This document shows positions 26,027 through 34,041 of a DNA stretch of 64,000 nt, in pieces. A program made the translations under genes and the position numbers. Under the pieces are notes generated by a model. It had not been told where the DNA came from. It did not search any database and saw nothing but the letters and a program-made list of their open reading frames with translations. The stretch spans positions 1-64,000 of the forward strand of contig CAVPUE010000009.1 in the NCBI GenBank assembly GCA_963708895.1, in the 5' to 3' direction. Positions within the stretch are counted from its first letter, which is position 1; every line of letters starts with the position of its first letter. The stretch is from Bacillus_BD sp963708895 (lineage in GTDB: Bacteria > Bacillota > Bacilli > Bacillales > Cytobacillaceae).

Positions 26027-27538
26027 TTATCTAACCAATTCCGGTATCATTTGTTTTTTTTCCAGTAATCCCAATGTCTTTGCAGTTGAAGTATGAATTT
26101 CCTCAAATAGCTCTGGATTTTCCACTAAAGAAACTCCATAGGAAGGAATCATTTCCTTTATTTTCTCCTCCCACTCGTTTATCTGTTCTGGGAAGCATTT
26201 TTTGATGACATCAATCATGACGGAAACAGCGGTAGACGCACCTGGTGAAGCACCTAGCAATGCCGCGATCGTGCCATCACTGCTCGTAATCACTTCTGTA
26301 CCAAATTGTAGTGTTCCCATGCCTGTAGCCGTATCTTTAATCACTTGTACACGTTGACCAGCTACTACGATATCCCAATCCTCATTTTTGGCATTCGGTA
26401 CAAACTCTCGAAGTTCTTCTATTCGTTGTTCTTTTGATAACATAAGTTGCTGAATCAAATATTTTGTCAAAGATGCATTTTTTGCACCTGCTGCAAGCAT
26501 TGTAAAGAGATTATTCGGCTTAATAGACCCAAATAAATCCATATTTGATCCTGTTTTTAGGAATTTTGGTGAGAACCCGGCAAACGGTCCAAATAATAAT
26601 GTCTTTTTGTTATCGATAAATCTTGTATCTAGATGCGGAACAGACATCGGTGGAGCCCCCAATGCGGCTTTGCCATATACCTTTGAATGATGCTGTGCTA
26701 TAACTTCTGGATTATTACATACAAGGAACAGTCCACTTACTGGGAATCCTCCGATATGCTTACTTTCAGGAATACCTGACTTTTGTAGCAATGGCAGACT
26801 CCCTCCTCCGCCTCCGATAAACACAAATTTCGCATAGTGATTCTCAACTTCACCGCTACCTAAATTTCGAATTTTCAATTCCCATAAGCCGTCTTTCGTA
26901 CGTTTAAGATCATCCACTTGATGTTCGTATTGTATTGTAATGTCCTTATTATTCAAATGTTCAAACAACATACGAGTTAATGCACCAAAATTCACATCTG
27001 TTCCAGAGTCCATTTTGGTTGCTGCTATCGGCTCATTTGAAGTTCTGTCCTTCAACATAAGTGGAATCCATTCCATCATTTTTTGAGGGTCATCTGAAAA
27101 TTCCATTCCTTGAAAAAGCGGATTTTCTGTTAGCGCTTTAAAACGTCTTTTTAGGAAATCGACATTTTCTTCCCCACGGACAAAACTAATATGTGGCAAT
27201 GGCACAATAAAATTATGAGGGTCACTAATCAAATTGTTATTTACAAGATAGGACCAAAATTGTCTAGTAATCTGAAATTGTTCATTGATCGTGATTGCCT
27301 TGCTAATATCTAATGTACCGTCTGGTCTCTCCACCGTATAATTAAGCTCGCACAAAGCTGAATGCCCAGTTCCGGCATTATTCCATTCGTTAGAACTTTC
27401 CTCTCCTGCCTTCGAGAGTTTTTCAAAGACTTTAATATTCCAATCCGGTGCTAATTCTTTTAAAAGTGTCCCTAAAGTTGCACTCATGATACCGGCACCA
27501 ACTAAGATAACATCTGTTCTCGTTTGATTGTTACTCAT
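26027..27538 (-). CDS. mqo: Malate:quinone oxidoreductase
   Basis: FAD enzyme of 503 residues, peripheral on the membrane, that oxidises malate to oxaloacetate and passes electrons to the quinone pool. The N-terminal dinucleotide motif GAGIMSATLG, NNAGTGHSALCELNYT, and GGGGGSLPLLQKSGI are Mqo signatures. Start chosen at ATG 27538, spaced after GGGGATGGG; the frame opens five codons earlier. The 5' leader contains a large conserved-looking stem (27566-27639). A fragment of a second mqo-like gene is present at 58829-58941. Confidence 0.95.
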   Translation of the reverse strand: MSNNQTRTDVILVGAGIMSATLGTLLKELAPDWNIKVFEKLSKAGEESSNEWNNAGTGHSALCELNYTVERPDGTLDISKAITINEQFQITRQFWSYLVNNNLISDPHNFIVPLPHISFVRGEENVDFLKRRFKALTENPLFQGMEFSDDPQKMMEWIPLMLKDRTSNEPIAATKMDSGTDVNFGALTRMLFEHLNNKDITIQYEHQVDDLKRTKDGLWELKIRNLGSGEVENHYAKFVFIGGGGGSLPLLQKSGIPESKHIGGFPVSGLFLVCNNPEVIAQHHSKVYGKAALGAPPMSVPHLDTRFIDNKKTLLFGPFAGFSPKFLKTGSNMDLFGSIKPNNLFTMLAAGAKNASLTKYLIQQLMLSKEQRIEELREFVPNAKNEDWDIVVAGQRVQVIKDTATGMGTLQFGTEVITSSDGTIAALLGASPGASTAVSVMIDVIKKCFPEQINEWEEKIKEMIPSYGVSLVENPELFEEIHTSTAKTLGLLEKKQMIPELVR

Positions 27539-27565
27539 TTCACCCATCCCCATCGCCTAAGATTG

Positions 27566-27639
27566 CAGAAAGGATGTATGCTCTCCCAACTTAGGTAACC
27601 TAACAAGCCAGGGTGCGGCCTAGTCACACATCTTTTCTG
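27566..27639 (-). promoter_or_regulatory. Structured 5' leader of mqo (candidate RNA regulator)
   Basis: A 15-bp closing stem pairs 27566-27580 with 27625-27639 (13 Watson-Crick and two G-U pairs in the RNA). Inside, ttaggttacctaa forms one hairpin and ggccgcaccctggc can form another, giving a three-way junction. The structure ends 28 bases before the start codon. It matches no riboswitch consensus I know; there is no T run, so control would be at translation or through a protein. Confidence 0.45.
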
Positions 27640-28084
27640 GTTCAAATATAATCTGTACATAGTTTATCATTGTTTTTTAAATATTTAAATATTTTTCTAC
27701 AATTATAAAACATATACAAATATTTTAATAGATATTTGTCGAGAACTCTTATTAATCATGCGTTTTTGGAGATATAACCTACCGTTTATACTTCCTTCCC
27801 CCATTTTCAAAAATCTAACAATCTATCAATAAAGCAAATATTACTTACACTTATATTCCAAAGTATTAATAAATATTCCCTTTACAGTTCAATAAATTAA
27901 ATCCCATTTCTCAATATTCCGATATAAGTTACTCCACTTCACTTATTTACTAAAATATATGTAGGTCATTTCTCATCATTCACTTTTTATTCTTTTTTGT
28001 ATGAATTTTCATTGTAGTAGAGGGTTAACTTTTGCAGTTCAGTCAAACTATCCACTATAATGATAAGTGGGAATTGTATTTTGG

Positions 28085-28125
28085 TTGACAAAAAACAGTC
28101 ATCCTATATAATAATTAATATAAAG
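28085..28125 (+). promoter_or_regulatory. Promoter of ahpC with PerR-like box
   Basis: TTGACA (28085-28090) and TATAAT (28107-28112) are separated by 16 bases. The A/T-rich tatataataattaatataa over the -10 and the following aaaattattatag resemble PerR operators, as expected for a peroxide-induced ahpC. The rest of the gap 27640-28084 holds nothing I can identify. Confidence 0.6.
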
Positions 28126-28224
28126 TAAAAATTATTATAGAAGTGTAAGTTTTTGTCTAAATTGGACAAACTGTTTTTGAACAACTATCTATAATAGTTA
28201 ATAAAACTTAGGAGGAATATGATT

Positions 28225-28788
28225 ATGTCATTAATCGGAAAAGAAGTAGAAGCATTTAAAGCACAAGCATACCAAAACGGTGAATTCAGAGAGGTTTCAG
28301 AACAAGACCTTAAAGGTCAATGGAGCATTGTTTGCTTCTACCCAGCAGACTTCACTTTCGTTTGCCCAACAGAGCTTGAAGATCTTCAAGAACAATATCC
28401 AGCTTTAAAAGAACTTGGTGTTGAAGTATTCTCAGTATCAACAGATACTCACTTTGTTCATAAAGCATGGCATGATACTTCAGAAAAAATTGGTAAAATT
28501 ACTTATACAATGATTGGTGACCCTTCACATACTATTTCTCGTAACTTTGATGTATTAATCGAAGAAGATGGTGTTGCTGACCGTGGTACTTTCATCATTG
28601 ACCCAGATGGCGTTATCCAAGCAGTTGAAATTAACGCAGGCGGAATTGGCCGTGATGCTAGCACACTAATCAACAAAATTAAAGCAGCACAATATGTTCG
28701 TAAAAACCCAGGTGAAGTTTGCCCAGCTAAATGGGAAGAAGGCGGAGAAACTCTTAAGCCAAGCCTTGACCTTGTAGGTAAACTATAA
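28225..28788 (+). CDS. ahpC: Alkyl hydroperoxide reductase C (peroxiredoxin)
   Basis: Typical 2-Cys peroxiredoxin of 187 residues. The peroxidatic cysteine is Cys47 in FTFVCPTE and the resolving cysteine Cys166 in GEVCPAKW. It reduces hydrogen and alkyl peroxides. AGGAGG is nine bases before ATG 28225; the ATG at 28219 is too close to it. Codon use is strongly biased, as for a highly expressed gene. The usual partner ahpF is not adjacent. A strong terminator follows. Confidence 0.97.
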   Translation: MSLIGKEVEAFKAQAYQNGEFREVSEQDLKGQWSIVCFYPADFTFVCPTELEDLQEQYPALKELGVEVFSVSTDTHFVHKAWHDTSEKIGKITYTMIGDPSHTISRNFDVLIEEDGVADRGTFIIDPDGVIQAVEINAGGIGRDASTLINKIKAAQYVRKNPGEVCPAKWEEGGETLKPSLDLVGKL

Positions 28789-28813
28789 GAAGAACGTTCA
28801 TTATAGATGTTTT

Positions 28814-28849
28814 AATAAATCACGATTCTTTTACGAATCGTGATTTATT
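28814..28849 (+). terminator. Terminator after ahpC
   Basis: Stem aataaatcacgattc / gaatcgtgatttatt followed by a T run. Confidence 0.9.
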
Positions 28850-28857
28850 TTTTATCT

Positions 28858-29199
28858 TTATAGCTTCTTTACAAACTCAGACTTTAGTTTCATGGCTCCA
28901 AATCCATCAATTTTGCAATCTATGTTATGGTCGCCTTCTACCAATCGTATACTTTTCACTTTAGTACCTTGCTTCAATGTGGACGAGCTTCCTTTTACTT
29001 TAAGATCTTTAATTACAGTTACAGAGTCCCCATCGTTCAATACATTTCCATTTGCATCTTTGATCAATTCTTGATCATCATTATTTACCGTTTCTAATCC
29101 TGGAGTCCATTCATAACTACACATTGGACAAACCAAAAGGGGTCCATCTTCATAAGTGTATTCGGATTGACACTTTGGACAATTCGGCAGGCTGCTCAT
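28858..29199 (-). CDS. Zinc-ribbon protein YjdM/PhnA
   Basis: Protein of 113 residues. The N-terminal zinc ribbon CPKC...CPMC (residues 7-30) is followed by the SH3-like PhnA domain with LNDGDSVTVIKDLKVKG. Family members were once linked to phosphonate use, but the role is uncertain. GGAGGAG lies eight bases before ATG 29199; an upstream ATG at 29232 lacks such a site. Confidence 0.9.
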   Translation of the reverse strand: MSSLPNCPKCQSEYTYEDGPLLVCPMCSYEWTPGLETVNNDDQELIKDANGNVLNDGDSVTVIKDLKVKGSSSTLKQGTKVKSIRLVEGDHNIDCKIDGFGAMKLKSEFVKKL

Positions 29200-29330
29200 T
29201 ACTTGATCTCCTCCATTTAAACTTTTTGACATAGTCTCATCTATATTAACATGTTTCCCCTTATTTTATTATTTAAATATACAAATATTCAGGAAAGGCA
29301 TTCTTTACCACTGTTGAAATTTCCACTTAC

Positions 29331-30215
29331 CTAAACCTTGTCGATTCTATCAACAAACTTCTGGGCAGCACGTGATAAGGGAACATTTTTTAAATAGCAA
29401 ATGCCAATACTCCTCTTTGGAATCTTCTCTTCTAATACAACTTCATATACATCTCCTCTTCTTAAATAATCCATTGAAAATTCCTTTATGACACATGAAA
29501 TCCCTAAATTTATTTTTGTAAATTCTAAAACCAAATCATAAGATCCTAATTCAAATACAGGAGAAACTTGAAAACCCCTCTTTTTCAGGAAATTTTCTAC
29601 ATATTGTCTCGAATTGGATTTTTTCTCTAAAAAAATAAGTGGCATTTCCAGTAAATATTCTAAACTAATTGGGGATTTCGTTAGTTTTTTATATTTTTCC
29701 CCACAAACAAAGATATCTTGAATCTCCTTACATGGTATCACTTGAAGGTGTTCATCTTGAATCGGTAAATTGCAGATCCCTAAATCTGCTTTTCCCGATT
29801 TAATAAAAGAGCAAATTTCTGTTGTTGTTCCATTTAATATATTTAATTTTATTCCGGAATACCCTGAATGAAATTCTTCCAAATAAGGTAACAGAAAATA
29901 ACGAGAAATCGTATCACCAACTCCGATACGTAATTCACCCGTCTTTAACTGTTTAAATTCTAATAATTTATCTTCTGCGGCATTCATAATCGCTAATGCT
30001 GATTTTACATGTTCATTTACTAATTCCCCTTCTTCTGTCAAAGTAACGCCCTTAGGTGTTCGATAAAATAACTGAATTTCTAATTCCTTCTCGAGCCTTG
30101 AGATTGCCTGACTAACAGCTGATTGTGTCATAAAGAGCTCCCTTGATGCTTTAGAAATACTACTGTTTTGGCTAACAACATTAAATATCCGATATAAATC
30201 CAATTTTCCTACCAT
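29331..30215 (-). CDS. LysR-family transcriptional regulator
   Basis: Protein of 294 residues. The winged helix-turn-helix is at about 15-60 (SISKASRELFMTQSAVSQAI) and the effector-binding domain at about 90-290. It is divergent from the CofE-like gene at 30352, with a shared 136-base intergenic region, so it most likely controls that gene and itself. The effector is unknown. Confidence 0.92.
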   Translation of the reverse strand: MVGKLDLYRIFNVVSQNSSISKASRELFMTQSAVSQAISRLEKELEIQLFYRTPKGVTLTEEGELVNEHVKSALAIMNAAEDKLLEFKQLKTGELRIGVGDTISRYFLLPYLEEFHSGYSGIKLNILNGTTTEICSFIKSGKADLGICNLPIQDEHLQVIPCKEIQDIFVCGEKYKKLTKSPISLEYLLEMPLIFLEKKSNSRQYVENFLKKRGFQVSPVFELGSYDLVLEFTKINLGISCVIKEFSMDYLRRGDVYEVVLEEKIPKRSIGICYLKNVPLSRAAQKFVDRIDKV

Positions 30216-30258
30216 ATAAGTACTCCTTATATCTATTATTAAAAATATTAATTTTACT

Positions 30259-30280
30259 TATACCCCTATTGATTAGTATA
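30259..30280. promoter_or_regulatory. Possible LysR operator
   Basis: Interrupted dyad TATAC-N12-GTATA in the region between the divergent LysR and CofE-like genes, of the T-N11-A type used by LysR proteins. Assignment is by position. Confidence 0.4.
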
Positions 30281-30351
30281 GTAAAAATAGAATGATTAAT
30301 CTAGTACATACTAATATCATGAAAATGCACTCTATTTAAGGAGAGATTATA

Positions 30352-31542
30352 TTGGAAAGAGTTGTTGGAACAGTAGTTCGTGGACTTCGTGCTCCGATTA
30401 TCAATAAAGGAGATAATATCGAGGACATCTTGGTTGATGCTGTTATAAATGCAGCAAAAGTAGAGAATTTCACTATTAATGATCGCGATATTGTTACTGT
30501 CACTGAATCTGTAGTTGCTCGTGCACAAGGAAACTATGCGACAGTTGACGATATTGCCTACGATATAAAGTCAAAATTCGGTGACCAAAAGATTGGTGTT
30601 ACCTTCCCGATTCTTAGCCGCAATCGTTTTGCAACCTGTTTAAGCGGTATTGCAAAAGGCGTTAAGAGTGTTGTCTTAATGCTAAGTTACCCAGCAGATG
30701 AAGTTGGAAATCACCTTGTAAGTATTGATGAGTTGGATGAAAAAGGGGTAAATCCTTGGAAAGATGTATTAACGGAAGCAGAATTCCGAGAAATGTTCGG
30801 ATATAACAAACACCGTTTTACAGGTGTCGATTATATTGAATACTATAAAGGTATTGTAGAAGCTGAAGGGGCAACTTGTGAAATTATTTTTTCCAATGAT
30901 GCAAAAACGATTTTAAATTATACAAAGAACATTCTCACTTGTGACATTCACACACGCTCCCGTACGAAACGCATTTTATTAAAAAATGGGGCTGAGAAAG
31001 TATTTGGTCTTGATGATATTCTGACAAAGTCAATTAATGGAAGCGGTTTTAATGAAGAGTATGGATTACTTGGTGCAAATAAGGCAACAGAAGATAGCAT
31101 AAAGCTATTTCCAAATAACTGTCAGCCAATCGTCGATGGAGTTCAAGCAAAAATTAAAGAACTTACAGGAAAAACGATTGAAGTTATGGTTTATGGTGAT
31201 GGCGCATTTAAAGACCCAATTGGGAAAATCTGGGAGCTAGCAGACCCAGTTGTATCCCCTGCCTTCACTGAGGGACTTAACGGTACTCCAAATGAAGTAA
31301 AATTAAAATACTTAGCTGATAATAACTTCTCCCATCTTCGCGGGGATGACTTACATCAAGCTGTTTCTGAATATATCGGGAGCAAAGATGATGAACTTGT
31401 TGGTGCCATGGAATCTCAAGGTACGACACCTCGTAGACTTACAGACTTAATTGGCTCATTATCTGATTTAACTTCCGGTAGTGGTGACAAAGGTACACCA
31501 ATAGTCTATATTCAAGGCTACTTCGATAACTATACAAGTTAA
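30352..31542 (+). CDS. CofE-like (F420-0:glutamate ligase family) protein
   Basis: Protein of 396 residues starting at TTG behind AAGGAGAG. N-terminal GLRAPIINKGDNIEDIL, DIVTVTESVVARAQGN and the later YGDGAFKDPIGKIWELADPV fit the CofE/FbiB-type F420-0 gamma-glutamyl ligase fold. Bacilli generally do not make coenzyme F420 and no other F420 gene is visible here, so the acceptor is probably another molecule. The divergent LysR gene is its likely regulator. Confidence 0.8.
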   Translation: MERVVGTVVRGLRAPIINKGDNIEDILVDAVINAAKVENFTINDRDIVTVTESVVARAQGNYATVDDIAYDIKSKFGDQKIGVTFPILSRNRFATCLSGIAKGVKSVVLMLSYPADEVGNHLVSIDELDEKGVNPWKDVLTEAEFREMFGYNKHRFTGVDYIEYYKGIVEAEGATCEIIFSNDAKTILNYTKNILTCDIHTRSRTKRILLKNGAEKVFGLDDILTKSINGSGFNEEYGLLGANKATEDSIKLFPNNCQPIVDGVQAKIKELTGKTIEVMVYGDGAFKDPIGKIWELADPVVSPAFTEGLNGTPNEVKLKYLADNNFSHLRGDDLHQAVSEYIGSKDDELVGAMESQGTTPRRLTDLIGSLSDLTSGSGDKGTPIVYIQGYFDNYTS

Positions 31543-31552
31543 TCAGAGTGAA

Positions 31553-31582
31553 AAGGATGTCTCATAAATTGAGGCATCCTTT
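31553..31582 (+). terminator. Terminator after the CofE-like gene
   Basis: Stem aaggatgtctc / gaggcatcctt with T run, ten bases past the stop codon. Confidence 0.8.
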
Positions 31583-31607
31583 TTTCCTTTTATCATTTAT
31601 GAAAGAG

Positions 31608-31645
31608 CTAAAAATCCGTGACTTCAGTTGTCGGGTGAATCGGCT
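31608..31645 (+). repeat. Possible IS200/IS605 right-end remnant
   Basis: The bases aaatccgtgacttcagttgt and cgggtgaatc resemble the conserved hairpin at the right end of IS200/IS605-type elements (also the 3' part of the TnpB guide RNA), which reads like CCGTGACTTCAGTCACGGG. No tnpA or tnpB sequence is nearby. Confidence 0.3.
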
Positions 31646-31824
31646 TTTTGGAAAAGACATATCCTCATATGTAGCATTTGAAGGTCAAAGAAAATCTAAT
31701 TTCTTATTTCCTTCCGATTTACCGGAACGAGAAAATAGTATTAACTAAAAAAGGAGGCCATTCGCCGTTACGATCATAACCAAATCAACATAAAGTTAGA
31801 AAAAAGGGGGGTGAGAACAGTTAA

Positions 31825-32229
31825 ATGGGTATTTTTATTTTGATCACTGTAGCTTGTGCCCTATTTTATTTGTTAAGATCGATTCATTTAAGAAGAAGAG
31901 TGCGAGACACGGGAGGACAATTTATCAGGTGGGGTTTAGGTGTAGACTATTGCTACTTTTATAGCCGGCCCTTTATAGTCACCAATCAATGCATCACCAT
32001 TAATGGAGTCCAAGAGGTTGTTGACAACAAAGGTCCCATTTGTTATTCGCTGGTAAAAACGAGTTGGTGGGGGAAAAGAAAAGTTTATTCCCATTGTCTT
32101 ATCCTTGGAAATTATAAGGATACCAAGGGTTTTCAAATAACCATGGGGAATATACCCAATGGGGAAAATTATAAAATTGAGGTTTTCAGTGGATTTAAAA
32201 TGTCTTTTGGCCAGTTTCGAGTAAGGTAA
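31825..32229 (+). CDS. Hypothetical protein with one N-terminal membrane helix
   Basis: 134 residues behind AAAAAGGGGGG. Residues 2-20 are hydrophobic and followed by basic HLRRRVR; the remainder is a soluble, strand-rich domain with no recognisable motif. It is convergent with the crcB pair. Confidence 0.5.
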   Translation: MGIFILITVACALFYLLRSIHLRRRVRDTGGQFIRWGLGVDYCYFYSRPFIVTNQCITINGVQEVVDNKGPICYSLVKTSWWGKRKVYSHCLILGNYKDTKGFQITMGNIPNGENYKIEVFSGFKMSFGQFRVR

Positions 32230-32245
32230 AAATATGCATATCCAA

Positions 32246-32611
32246 TTACAACAAACTATTATTTGTTATGGAGTATCCTAGGTATGCCAAAAGGATTCCA
32301 AAGATATAACTGCTGACAACATAGAAGAAAAATTGGAATTTCCGATTATTCTTTTTTAACATAAAGAGTTCAAAGTTAAACGTTGAAAAGGTAGTGTATG
32401 CCCCTAAAAAGCCTGTACCCACTAAGACGCGAATGGTGTCTGAGATCCAATCGCTTCCTAAGAGGAGACCCATAAAAAACGAACCCGTTATGTTCACTAG
32501 AAAAGTCCCTAAAGGAAATAACTTAAAACTTAAAAAATATTGGTTTAAAAAATACCTTGAAATAGCCCCGAGGGATCCACCTAAACCTACAAGCCAAATT
32601 TGATTAACCAT
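32246..32611 (-). CDS. crcB: Fluoride channel CrcB (Fluc), second subunit
   Basis: Four-helix membrane protein of 121 residues. GGSLGAISRYFLNQ, NITGSFFMGL and GFLGAYTTFSTFNFE are Fluc/CrcB signatures, including the conserved asparagine and the TTFSTF pore stretch. Bacilli commonly carry two crcB genes whose products form an antiparallel dual-topology dimer exporting fluoride. It follows the other copy after three bases. Confidence 0.93.
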   Translation of the reverse strand: MVNQIWLVGLGGSLGAISRYFLNQYFLSFKLFPLGTFLVNITGSFFMGLLLGSDWISDTIRVLVGTGFLGAYTTFSTFNFELFMLKKNNRKFQFFFYVVSSYIFGILLAYLGYSITNNSLL

Positions 32612-32614
32612 TTT

Positions 32615-32995
32615 TTACGCTCCCCGCTTTTTATTAGTAGAAAGAGAGAATCCAGTGTATGCTAAGAAATATCCGCCTATTGAAGAAACCAATATATAAG
32701 TAATTGCAGGGATTATTAATCCTTCTTTTATAAATTGTGTAACATCTATACTGAAGGTGGAAAAGGTAGTAAATGCTCCGATAATTCCTGTACCAGCACC
32801 GGTTACGAGCCATCCTGGTAATTCATAAACTTTTGCAATTCCCTGTAAATATCCTAAAATAAAACACCCAATTAAATTTATGCAAAGCGTTCCAATCGGG
32901 GAGGAGTATCCTAGATTAATAAACCAAATCAAAATGAAATACCTTAGTAAAGCACCGATAGCTCCTCCTATACCTACCGCTAAATACATATACAT
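32615..32995 (-). CDS. crcB: Fluoride channel CrcB (Fluc), first subunit
   Basis: Fluc protein of 126 residues with GGAIGALLRYFILI, NLIGCFILGY and GIIGAFTTFSTFSID. AAAGAGGTGG lies before ATG 32995. It forms a two-gene operon with the next crcB. I found no fluoride riboswitch in the short upstream region (32996-33046). Confidence 0.93.
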   Translation of the reverse strand: MYMYLAVGIGGAIGALLRYFILIWFINLGYSSPIGTLCINLIGCFILGYLQGIAKVYELPGWLVTGAGTGIIGAFTTFSTFSIDVTQFIKEGLIIPAITYILVSSIGGYFLAYTGFSLSTNKKRGA

Positions 32996-33046
32996 GGACC
33001 ACCTCTTTATGTAGCTATTTAATGTTTATGCAGGGTAATAAAAAAA

Positions 33047-33071
33047 AGAATCAGATCTGTACTCTGATTCT
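33047..33071 (-). terminator. Terminator between the DUF2680-like gene and crcB
   Basis: Stem agaatcag / ctgattct with a nine-base loop and a long T run on the minus strand. Confidence 0.8.
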
Positions 33072-33096
33072 TCTCTATACTTTCAATTACCATCGC

Positions 33097-33477
33097 TTAA
33101 TCTTGATCATTGCTATACCATTCTTCTTCCCATTCATCAGATTCATGCTCTGAGCACCAGCGATACTTGCGATTGTAAAAGGTTTTAATATAGTTATTCA
33201 ACATTACATGTCTCAATTTTGCTTGGGCAGGTGTCAATGCTCCAACCTGGGAGTAAACTTGTATTAAATCACTATAATCCTGGAGGATTCTGTTATAAAT
33301 TTGATCAAATTGTTTTTGTTGTTCAACAGTCAGTATTATGTTTTTTGTACAATTCATTTCTGGATCATACATTTCTTTGCCGTTTGATTTAGTAACTGTG
33401 TCTTTAGCAGATGTGACAACTGGTGAAAAAACAATACTAAAACAAAGAAAACAGGAAATTATCAATACTTTTATCAT
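33097..33477 (-). CDS. Secreted protein, DUF2680/YckD-like
   Basis: 126 residues with a cleavable signal peptide (hydrophobic 4-18, cleavage near TSA-KD). The core LTVEQQKQFDQIYNRILQDY and GALTPAQAK resembles the small exported YckD proteins of bacilli, function unknown. Two cysteines (in MNCTKN and RWCSEH) may form a disulfide. The tail is acidic. It precedes crcB but has its own terminator. Confidence 0.6.
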   Translation of the reverse strand: MIKVLIISCFLCFSIVFSPVVTSAKDTVTKSNGKEMYDPEMNCTKNIILTVEQQKQFDQIYNRILQDYSDLIQVYSQVGALTPAQAKLRHVMLNNYIKTFYNRKYRWCSEHESDEWEEEWYSNDQD

Positions 33478-33535
33478 TTTTTAGAGGACCTCTTAATGTA
33501 AATTTTTGAAGATGTGTGCTAATAAATGAACTTAA

Positions 33536-33874
33536 TTAATCGTCGTAGGATTCATCTTGGTCATCATCATCGTTTTCATCTTCACGATTATCGTTTTCTT
33601 TCTCCACTTCTAACACTTTGCCAGTAGCTTTATCAATTTCTACTTCATACCTTCCATCCTTTGTTTGGATGATCATTTCATAGTAAATCATCCCGTCATC
33701 CTTCTCTAGGTGGGCGCTAATGATTTCCCCTTTCACACGCTTCAACGCTATTTCTTTTGCCTTTTCCATGCTTATCCCCTCAGAATTGACCCCTTGAGCG
33801 TTGACAGATAGTAGATTAAGACTAAGTAAAGTTAAAAGCAGACTAACAGTAATGATTTTCTTCAACATTTTCAC
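33536..33874 (-). CDS. Secreted PepSY-domain protein
   Basis: 112 residues: a signal peptide (about 1-26, ending VNAQG), one PepSY domain (ISMEKAKEIALKRVKGEIIS to VEIDKATGKVLEVE), and a strongly acidic C-terminus of D, E and N. PepSY proteins are thought to restrain extracellular proteases; the acidic tail could bind cations. Probably monocistronic. Confidence 0.88.
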   Translation of the reverse strand: MKMLKKIITVSLLLTLLSLNLLSVNAQGVNSEGISMEKAKEIALKRVKGEIISAHLEKDDGMIYYEMIIQTKDGRYEVEIDKATGKVLEVEKENDNREDENDDDDQDESYDD

Positions 33875-34041
33875 TCCTTTTTTTTCTTAGTATGTAAAAT
33901 TCAAGCAAAAATTATGTATAAAATAATTCAACTTTATTTGTCCCCTGTAAAATTGTCCTAAAAAAATATTTATAACTATGTTATTAGCCTTGTCCATTAT
34001 GTAAGTTCGTCATAATGTATATAAAAAAGGAGAGGATAGTT

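Noticed and set aside
32996..33046. Fluoride riboswitch upstream of crcB
   Set aside because: Only about 50 bases separate crcB from the preceding terminator and the conserved ggtgttcgcc-type elements are absent.
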